Shown here: piece by piece, positions 56,298 through 64,000 of the stretch
Numbering within the stretch: the stretch's first letter is position 1
How the letters are laid out: every line of letters begins with the position of its first letter
DNA from: Thioclava sp. GXIMD2076
Lineage (GTDB): Bacteria; Pseudomonadota; Alphaproteobacteria; Rhodobacterales; Rhodobacteraceae
DNA: 64,000 nt
Direction of reading: 5' to 3'
Assembly (NCBI RefSeq): GCF_037949795.1
Contig: NZ_CP149932.1
Location: forward strand, 2,593,001-2,657,000
Notes under the pieces: model-generated
The model's database searches: none
Told to the model about the DNA's origin: nothing
What the model saw: the letters and a program-made list of their open reading frames with translations, nothing else
Program-made: the position numbers and the translations under genes

Positions 56298-59074
56298 CAG
56301 GCGCCCAGCACAAGGTCTAAAATCATCGCGGCCTCTCTTGTCAGTGATGCAACCATAGCCTGCAAAGTCTTAATATCGGGTTGGCTTGTCTCGCGCAGAA
56401 GGAAGGCCCGGCCGCCCTCACCGATCGTATCGATATTGAACCCTGTCTCGCTCAGGAGGCGCTTGACCGATTGCAGCTGCCACAGGCTGCGATAAATCGA
56501 GGCCAGACGCGCCTCCTGCTCCCGGCTGATCATCCCTTCGCGCGCGCCTGCCCGCAGCTGCAGCTCGACGCGCCGCGCCGGCGCACCGGCCCGCAAGGCG
56601 AGGCTCTGCGCGAACAGCTCGATATCCTGCAGCCGCCCCGGACCGGTCTTGACCTCCCACGGATCGTCGCTGGGTTTGGCCGCAAAGATCCGCGCCCGCA
56701 TCTCCCTGAGATCGGGGATCACCCGCGCATCGCGGCCCCGCGCCCGCAGCACCTCGCGGCGCTGGTATTCCAGATCTGCCGCGAGCGAGGGATCGCCCGT
56801 GATGGGCCGTGCCCGCGTGAGCGCGAGATGCTCCCAGACCCAGGCCTCTTCCATCTGGTAGGTGGTGAACGCCTCGAGCGAGGTTGCCACCGGCCCGGAC
56901 CGCCCCGACGGGCGCAGCCGCATATCGACCTCGTATAGCCGTCCCTGCGGCAGCTGCGCCGAGACGGCGGTGATCAGCGCCTGCGTCAAACGGGCGAAAT
57001 ACTGGCGCGATGGCAGGGGTTTGGGTCCCTCCGACATCTCGACCCCCGCCGCATCATAGATCACGATCAGATCCAGATCGGAGGCCGCCGTCAGCCGTTC
57101 TGCCCCCAGCGATCCCATCGACATCACACAGGCCCCACGCCCGGGCTGCGGGCCGTATTTGCGGGCAAATTCATCGCACACCACAGGCCAGAGCCGCTCG
57201 ATCGCCACACCTGCGATGTCGGCGAAATATTTCGACGCTTCGGAGGCCTCAATAAGACCGCGCAGATGGTGCACCCCGACATGGAAGCGCCACTCCTTGG
57301 CCCAGCGCCGCGCCTGATCGAGGGCATTCTCGTAATCGCTGGCCCGTGCCAGGGTGGCGTCCAGATCCGCCTCCAGCCGTGCGATGCCGGGCCAGGCCTC
57401 GAAGAAACTGCCGCCGATCACCGCATCCAGAACACCAGGATTCTGCGAGAGATAATTGGCCAGCATCGGCGAGGTGCCGCAGATATCGACCAGAAGATCG
57501 ATCAGCTGCGGATTGGCCTCGAAAAGCGAGAAGAGCTGCACCCCCGCCGGCAGGCCCCGCAGGAACGTATCGAACTGGCCCAGCGCCTCCTCGAAATCGG
57601 CGGCCCTCTGCAGCTTGCGCAGGATCTCCGGCTCGATCCGAGCGAAAATGCCACGCGCCCGCGCCGAACGCAGGCAGGGATAGGAAGTCCAGCGCGAGAC
57701 CGTCTGCTCGGCGCGCTCCGAGAGCGCAGGGCGCGGGCTTGCTTCCTGTGTAGGCGCGAAGAAATCGCTTGTCAGCGTCTCCACCTCTTCGAGCCGCTCT
57801 TTCAACTGCGTCATCCAGCGCACAGGGTCACCCTCGCCCATCATCGCGGCGATCCGTGCGATCCCTTCGGGGCTTTGCGGCAGGATCTGGGTCTGGGTGT
57901 CATTGACCATCTGCAACCGGTGCTCGATCTCGCGATGGGCGCGGTAATGCACCGTCAGCCTGGCGGCCACCTCCCGCGGGATCCAGCCTTTCTGCGCCAA
58001 TGCCGCCAGCCCGCCCACCGTTGTGGGGTCGCGCAGGTCGGGGTCGCGCCCGCCCGCGATCAGCTGGCGGGTCTGGGTGAAGAACTCGATCTCGCGGATA
58101 CCGCCGACACCGAGCTTGAGATTATGCCCCTCGACCTTGAGTGGCCCGTTCAGCCCCTTATGGTCGCGGATCTTCAGCCGCATGTCATGCGTGTCCTGAA
58201 TGGTGGCGAAGTCCAGATGCCTGCGCCAGATGAAGGGCGAGAGACGCTCCAGATATGCAGCCCCCGCCGCCAGATCGCCTGCCGAGGGACGTGCCTTGAT
58301 ATGGGCCGCGCGTTCCCATGTCCGGCCTTCGGCGGCGTAATACAGCTCGGCCGACGCCATCGACAGGCAGACCGGCGTCGCCCCCGCATCGGGGCGCAGC
58401 CGCAGATCGGTGCGGAAGACATAGCCATCGGAGGTGATATCGGTGAGCATCTTCGCCATCTTGCGCGTGACCCGCACGAGCCCCGCGCGGATCTCGAGGA
58501 TATCGTCGGGGTCGAACTGGGTCTGGTCGAAAAGGCAGATCAGATCGATATCGGAGGAATAATTCAGCTCTCCCGCCCCCATCTTGCCCATCGCCAGCGC
58601 CACCATCCCGCAGGCCGTCTCCAGCCTGTCGGGCGACACACCGGGCAGCTTGCCACGCCGGATTTCCTCGGACAGAAGCGATTTCAGCGCCAGATCCACC
58701 GCCAGATCGGCAAAGGCCGAGAGCGTGCGCGTCACCTCCTCGAGCCCCCAGATCCCCCCCAGATCGGCCAGTGCGATGATCAGTGCCACCCGACGTTTGG
58801 CGCGGCGCAGCTCGACGCCCATCTCGGGCGGCGCCACCTCCGGCAGACGGTCGAACTCGGCACGGATCGCATCCTCGGGATTGCGCTCCAGATAGGGCCC
58901 GAGCCAGTCGCGCTCGCGTTCGAGAAGCGTGGCAAGGAAGGGGCTTGTCCCCGACACCCCCTCGACCAATGCCATAACCTCGGGCGGAAGCCCCTGATAG
59001 AGCGCGACAACCGTATCGGCACGCTCCTGATCCACAACGATGGGAAGACGGGTTAATCTGGATGTAAAACTCAT
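56297..59074 (-). CDS. glnE: Glutamine synthetase adenylyltransferase/adenylyl-removase
   Basis: 925 residues, two nucleotidyltransferase halves: NYSSDIDLICLFDQ near residue 190 (removase) and TAASDLDLIVIYDAAG near residue 690 (adenylylation), each followed by helical regions. It adds or removes AMP on GlnA in response to PII. Length and duplicated layout are normal. The ATG at 59074 (MSFTSRL) is chosen over one 7 codons upstream; the ribosome site is weak. The downstream small gene is coupled to it. Confidence 0.94.
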   Translation of the reverse strand: MSFTSRLTRLPIVVDQERADTVVALYQGLPPEVMALVEGVSGTSPFLATLLERERDWLGPYLERNPEDAIRAEFDRLPEVAPPEMGVELRRAKRRVALIIALADLGGIWGLEEVTRTLSAFADLAVDLALKSLLSEEIRRGKLPGVSPDRLETACGMVALAMGKMGAGELNYSSDIDLICLFDQTQFDPDDILEIRAGLVRVTRKMAKMLTDITSDGYVFRTDLRLRPDAGATPVCLSMASAELYYAAEGRTWERAAHIKARPSAGDLAAGAAYLERLSPFIWRRHLDFATIQDTHDMRLKIRDHKGLNGPLKVEGHNLKLGVGGIREIEFFTQTRQLIAGGRDPDLRDPTTVGGLAALAQKGWIPREVAARLTVHYRAHREIEHRLQMVNDTQTQILPQSPEGIARIAAMMGEGDPVRWMTQLKERLEEVETLTSDFFAPTQEASPRPALSERAEQTVSRWTSYPCLRSARARGIFARIEPEILRKLQRAADFEEALGQFDTFLRGLPAGVQLFSLFEANPQLIDLLVDICGTSPMLANYLSQNPGVLDAVIGGSFFEAWPGIARLEADLDATLARASDYENALDQARRWAKEWRFHVGVHHLRGLIEASEASKYFADIAGVAIERLWPVVCDEFARKYGPQPGRGACVMSMGSLGAERLTAASDLDLIVIYDAAGVEMSEGPKPLPSRQYFARLTQALITAVSAQLPQGRLYEVDMRLRPSGRSGPVATSLEAFTTYQMEEAWVWEHLALTRARPITGDPSLAADLEYQRREVLRARGRDARVIPDLREMRARIFAAKPSDDPWEVKTGPGRLQDIELFAQSLALRAGAPARRVELQLRAGAREGMISREQEARLASIYRSLWQLQSVKRLLSETGFNIDTIGEGGRAFLLRETSQPDIKTLQAMVASLTREAAMILDLVLGA

Positions 59075-59186
59075 GGCTCGACAGTGGCTTGGCAACCCTC
59101 AAGGGTCAATAACAGCTTAGCGGATATTTGACGGGCAGGCGCCGCCAATTACCCTATCCGGTTAATATTTCCTGTGAGGGCCTCCG

Positions 59187-59489
59187 ATGCGCCAAGACGA
59201 CCCGATCTGCCCCCTCTGTCTGCGACCTATACCACGCGAGGCGCGCCAAAGTCTGCACCATTTGGTTCCCAAGCTGCGCGGCGGCAAGAACGGCCCGACT
59301 GTTCTGCTACACCAGATCTGCCATAACGAGATTCACAAGACTTTCAGCGAGACCGAACTGGCGCGCGATCTGAACACGCCCGAGGCGCTGCGTGCCCATC
59401 CTGCGATGGCGCCCTTCCTGAACTGGATCGTCAGGCGCCCGCCCACATTCCATGCACGCTCCAGCGGCGGACGGCGCAAGACGCGCTAG
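59187..59489 (+). CDS. Small HNH-type protein
   Basis: 100 residues: CPLCLR zinc pair, HHLVPKLRGGKNG and HQICHNEIHK, the HNH fold in almost bare form, followed by a basic tail (RSSGGRRKTR). GAGGG precedes the ATG. Such stand-alone proteins are common in alphaproteobacteria; whether it cleaves DNA is not known. Divergent from glnE by 112 nt. Confidence 0.8.
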   Translation: MRQDDPICPLCLRPIPREARQSLHHLVPKLRGGKNGPTVLLHQICHNEIHKTFSETELARDLNTPEALRAHPAMAPFLNWIVRRPPTFHARSSGGRRKTR

Positions 59490-59544
59490 AGGCTTCCCTT
59501 TCCGGCCCTGCAGTGCAACCAAGGGCACAAGGAAAGGATATCCC

Positions 59545-60012
59545 ATGAGCAAATCCCTGAAACGCGTGAAAGCCGCCCTCGAGACCGCGGGCCTCGAGAT
59601 CGAGATCATCGAGACCGAGAATGCCCGCACCGCGCAGGACGCGGCAGAGGCGGTCGGCTGCGAGATCGACCAGATCGCGAAATCCATCATCTTCGAGGGG
59701 GCCGAGACGGGCGAGATCCTGCTGTTTCTGACGGCGGGCGGCAACCGCGTGGACCAGACCCGCGCCACCGGTCTGGCCGGACAGGCGCTGGCGCGCGCCG
59801 ATGCCACCAAGGTGCGGGAGGTCACGGGTTTTGCCATTGGCGGTGTCTCGCCCGTGGGGCATCTGACGCCGGTCCGAGCCTATCTCGATCCGCGCCTCTC
59901 CGAGTTCGAGACGGTCTGGGCAGCAGCCGGCACTCCGCGCCATCTGTTCCGGATCACGCCTGCCGATCTGGTGCAGGCCACACAGGCGCAAACCGGTTTT
60001 TTCACCGAATAG
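59545..60012 (+). CDS. YbaK/EbsC-type aminoacyl-tRNA editing protein
   Basis: 155 residues of the YbaK fold. Conserved points include ARTAQDAAEAVGCEIDQIAKSI (substrate pocket), AGGNRVD, GFAIGGVSPVGH (GxxxP motif) and the ending RITPADLVQ. Related proteins deacylate mischarged tRNA (Cys-, Ala- or Pro-related); the exact amino acid is not clear. AAGGAAAGG precedes the ATG at 59545. Confidence 0.86.
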   Translation: MSKSLKRVKAALETAGLEIEIIETENARTAQDAAEAVGCEIDQIAKSIIFEGAETGEILLFLTAGGNRVDQTRATGLAGQALARADATKVREVTGFAIGGVSPVGHLTPVRAYLDPRLSEFETVWAAAGTPRHLFRITPADLVQATQAQTGFFTE

Positions 60013-60030
60013 TCCCTCAACCGAAAGGGT

Positions 60031-60049
60031 ATGTAAAAAAGATTTACAT
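60031..60049. promoter_or_regulatory. Palindrome 1 upstream of DUF2852 gene
   Basis: ATGTAAAAAAGATTTACAT: 7-bp arms (ATGTAAA/TTTACAT) around 5 nt. Same layout as the palindrome at 60090, centres 59 nt apart. Confidence 0.6.
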
Positions 60050-60089
60050 GAGGACTTGAACGGCGGGTGGAGGTCTCTTACCTCTGTTC

Positions 60090-60108
60090 ATGTGAAAAGC
60101 ATTCACAT
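60090..60108. promoter_or_regulatory. Palindrome 2 upstream of DUF2852 gene
   Basis: ATGTGAAAAGCATTCACAT: 7-bp arms (ATGTGAA/TTCACAT) around 5 nt, flanked by one further C/G pair. It ends 32 nt before the DUF2852 start codon, matching palindrome 1 at 14 or more of 19 positions. Confidence 0.65.
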
Positions 60109-60140
60109 GATCCCAACCCGCTTTCAGGAGCCAAATCCCG

Positions 60141-60620
60141 ATGTCCTATCTCGATGCCTCTGCCGCCCCTCGCCTCGGACCGATCCGCCGTGCTGTCGCA
60201 TGGATGGACGAGAACGGGCCGATCTCCTGGATCGCGTTGATGGTCGCGGCCTTCATCTTCACCGGCCCGTTCGGCCTTCTGGTGCTGGGTTTCATCCTGT
60301 TCACCGGACGGTTCGGAAAGGGCTGCCGCCGCAGGACCGAGGCGCGCCGTTTCGGAGGCGAGCGATTTGCAGGTTATGGCGTGCATATGTCGCGCCCCTC
60401 GGGGAATGCCGCCTTCGACAATTACAAAGCCGACACCATTGCCCGCCTCGAACGCGAGCAGAATGACTTCGAGGCCTTCCTCAAGCGCCTGCGTGACGCC
60501 CGCGACAAAGCCGAATTCGACCAGTATATGGACGAGCGCGCCCGTGCGGCTAGCGAGAGCGATGCACCAAACGACGCCGCGCTCGATCCAGCACATGCCG
60601 AAAAAGGTGACGCTAAGTAA
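60141..60620 (+). CDS. DUF2852 membrane protein
   Basis: 159 residues. One or two membrane helices (about residues 27-55, WIALMVAAFIFTGPFGLLVLG) are followed by a basic, helical cytosolic part with coiled-coil character (FEAFLKRLRDARDKAEFDQYMDERAR), the DUF2852 layout. Function is unknown. AGGAG precedes the ATG by a good distance. The two upstream palindromes suggest tight regulation; a terminator follows at 60661. Confidence 0.85.
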   Translation: MSYLDASAAPRLGPIRRAVAWMDENGPISWIALMVAAFIFTGPFGLLVLGFILFTGRFGKGCRRRTEARRFGGERFAGYGVHMSRPSGNAAFDNYKADTIARLEREQNDFEAFLKRLRDARDKAEFDQYMDERARAASESDAPNDAALDPAHAEKGDAK

Positions 60621-60660
60621 GATACAACTCCATTCCGCCCAAGCTTAAGGCGAATTTAAC

Positions 60661-60695
60661 AACTCCCGGCGTCAAAACGTCGGGAGTTTGCTTTT
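60661..60695 (+). terminator. Terminator of the DUF2852 gene
   Basis: 12-bp stem AACTCCCGGCGT / ACGTCGGGAGTT (one G-U pair) with CAAA loop, followed by TTGCTTTTT. Confidence 0.88.
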
Positions 60696-60782
60696 TCGCC
60701 GTCACAACCTCGTTCAGGGGCCTTGGCGCATGGGCGCAAGCTTGCTACCTTAGGGTAATAATTCAAAACCGCCGCGAGTTTC

Positions 60783-61613
60783 ATGCGTCATTCCCTCCCG
60801 CTTGCACCGCAGTTCTATGTGACCGCTCCGCAGCCCTGTCCCTATCTGGACGGGCGGGCCGAGCGTAAGCTGTTCACCGCCCTTCAGGGTGAGGGAGCGG
60901 AAAAGCTGAACAACGCGCTCTCGCGGCAGGGCTTCCGGCGCTCGCAGAACGTGCTTTACCGTCCCTCCTGCGCCGAATGCACAGCCTGCCTGTCGGCGCG
61001 TATCCGTGTGGCCGATTTCGTCCCCACCCGCACCCAGAAACGCGTGCTGAAAAAGAACGACTGGCTCAAGCGTAACGCGACCAGTCCCTGGGCCACCGAG
61101 GAGCAATTCGCCCTCTTCCGGCGCTATCTCGACAGCCGTCACGCCGATGGCGGCATGGCCGATATGGATATTTTCGAATTCGCCGCGATGATCGAGGAAA
61201 CGCCCATCAAATCGCGCGTGATCGAATATCGCGAATCCGCCGACCGTCCGGGCTCGACCCGCGATCTGATGGCCGTCTGTCTGACCGATGTGCTCGATGA
61301 TGGGCTGTCGATGGTCTATTCCTTCTATGATCCGATGCTACAGAAAAACAGCCTCGGCACCTATCTGATCCTTGATCATGTGGATATCGCGCTGAAGGCG
61401 GGGCTTCCTTACGTCTATCTGGGCTATTGGGTGCCCGGCTCGCGCAAGATGGGCTACAAGGCAAAATTTGGGGCTCTCGAAATCTTCAAGGGCGGCAAGT
61501 GGATCGATATCGGGGATCCGCAGGAGCATGAGGACCAGATCCACCCGCTCTCGGTCGATCCGATCGCCGAGCAGGTCGCACAGATCAACCTGCCGGACAC
61601 AACCAAGAAATAA
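60783..61613 (+). CDS. bpt: Aspartate/glutamate leucyltransferase (Bpt)
   Basis: 276 residues of the Ate/Bpt N-degron transferase family. It transfers Leu from Leu-tRNA to proteins with N-terminal Asp or Glu, marking them for ClpS-ClpAP. The N-terminal Cys-rich part (PCPYLDGR and [12 protein letters not shown]) and the C-terminal [20 protein letters not shown] are clear. Length is as expected. It stands alone between the DUF2852 terminator and its own weak hairpin. Confidence 0.93.
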   Translation: MRHSLPLAPQFYVTAPQPCPYLDGRAERKLFTALQGEGAEKLNNALSRQGFRRSQNVLYRPSCAECTACLSARIRVADFVPTRTQKRVLKKNDWLKRNATSPWATEEQFALFRRYLDSRHADGGMADMDIFEFAAMIEETPIKSRVIEYRESADRPGSTRDLMAVCLTDVLDDGLSMVYSFYDPMLQKNSLGTYLILDHVDIALKAGLPYVYLGYWVPGSRKMGYKAKFGALEIFKGGKWIDIGDPQEHEDQIHPLSVDPIAEQVAQINLPDTTKK

Positions 61614-61675
61614 CGCTCCGCCAAAATAAGCCTGATTACGTCCGAGGGCTAGCCCTTCCCATCCCGCGCCCGATG

Positions 61676-61693
61676 GGCCGAAACCGGCCTTTT
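61676..61693 (+). terminator. Weak hairpin downstream of bpt
   Basis: 5-bp stem GGCCG / CGGCC with AAAC loop, followed by TTTT, 62 nt after the bpt stop. A short palindrome AGGGCTAGCCCT lies upstream of it. Confidence 0.5.
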
Positions 61694-61768
61694 GCGGCCT
61701 GTGCCCTTGTATAAAAGCTTTACAGATCCCTTGCGGCCTGACAGGAATGCGCCCGCAAGACTTAGTAA

Positions 61769-62884
<1,116 letters not shown>

Positions 62885-62918
62885 GCCAGAGCATCCGCTT
62901 ATAAACCAAGCAGAAAAG

Positions 62919-62947
62919 AACCCGGGCCGATGGCTCGGGTTTTTTCT
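62919..62947 (+). terminator. Terminator of TRAP binding-protein copy 1
   Basis: 10-bp stem AACCCGGGCC / GGCTCGGGTT (one G-U) with GAT loop followed by TTTTTC. Confidence 0.9.
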
Positions 62948-63065
62948 TGCGCGAGACAGCCAGAAAGCGCAAGCTTGAAAGGAGGAAGTTCTTTACAAGT
63001 CGAATTGGTAAGGCAATATATCCAAACGAGGCGATAAGAGGAGTTATCGCCGAAAGATTTTCTGA

Positions 63066-64000
<935 letters not shown>

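Overview
The window looks like a chromosomal segment of a free-living, probably marine or halotolerant alphaproteobacterium of the Rhodobacteraceae/Paracoccaceae type. This rests on the high-GC codon usage and on several gene families: a CckA cell-cycle kinase, a GTTC-N7-GTTC SOS box in front of recA, TRAP-type solute-binding proteins, a complete Entner-Doudoroff gene set, a DUF2852 protein and a PIN protein coupled to an RlmI-like methyltransferase. The genus cannot be fixed from sequence alone. Almost everything is ordinary core genome; there are no phage genes, insertion sequences or CRISPR arrays. One tRNA gene (Ser, anticodon CGA) is present.

Layout. 1-6.4 kb (minus strand): a partial PAS-containing chemotaxis receptor, then cysS > cimA > a squalene/phytoene-synthase-like protein. 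6.7-12.8 kb: an alpha/beta-hydrolase-like protein, a DUF1330 protein, alaS, a MarR-GNAT fusion and SOS-controlled recA. 13-19 kb: a sulfotransferase-like protein, cckA, an RsmB-family RNA methyltransferase and guaB. 19-26.5 kb: a FemAB/GNAT-like protein, a 42-residue membrane protein, a FadL-like porin, a P-loop ATPase, metA (with the acetyl-CoA-type glutamate), a lipoprotein hydrolase, PPK2 coupled to a TetR regulator, and a small outer-membrane barrel. 26.8-28.4 kb: tRNA-Ser followed by about 1.5 kb with no convincing gene, holding two strong inverted repeats. 28.4-32 kb: a small exported protein and a 1015-residue RTX metalloprotease. 32-38 kb: an MFS transporter, a divergent HxlR/PRISE-reductase pair, a DUF7282-like exported protein, a DUF1275 membrane protein, and a stress-type cluster (PNPOx-like protein; cold-shock protein with two small basic proteins).

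38.3-41.7 kb: three tightly packed genes, gpsA > HAD phosphatase > GT20 glycosyltransferase. They best fit a self-contained pathway for the compatible solute glucosylglycerol: GpsA makes glycerol-3-phosphate, GgpS adds glucose from ADP-glucose, and the phosphatase releases glucosylglycerol. 42-46 kb: HNH nuclease, esterase, AlkA-like glycosylase, MFS transporter and DUF2478. 46-56 kb: zwf-pgl-pgi and edd-eda, split by three minus-strand genes (MFS, PIN, RlmI-like). zwf and edd each carry the same LacI-type palindrome upstream, so the two Entner-Doudoroff units are probably one regulon. 56-64 kb: glnE with a small downstream partner, a small HNH protein, a YbaK-type editing protein, DUF2852 behind two tandem palindromes, bpt (N-degron leucyltransferase), and two tandem paralogous TRAP solute-binding proteins, the second cut by the window end.

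Most promising for follow-up: the gpsA-ggpP-ggpS module, the paired palindromes before DUF2852, the shared zwf/edd operator, the internal copy of the secretion-target module in the RTX protease, and the gene-poor stretch after tRNA-Ser.
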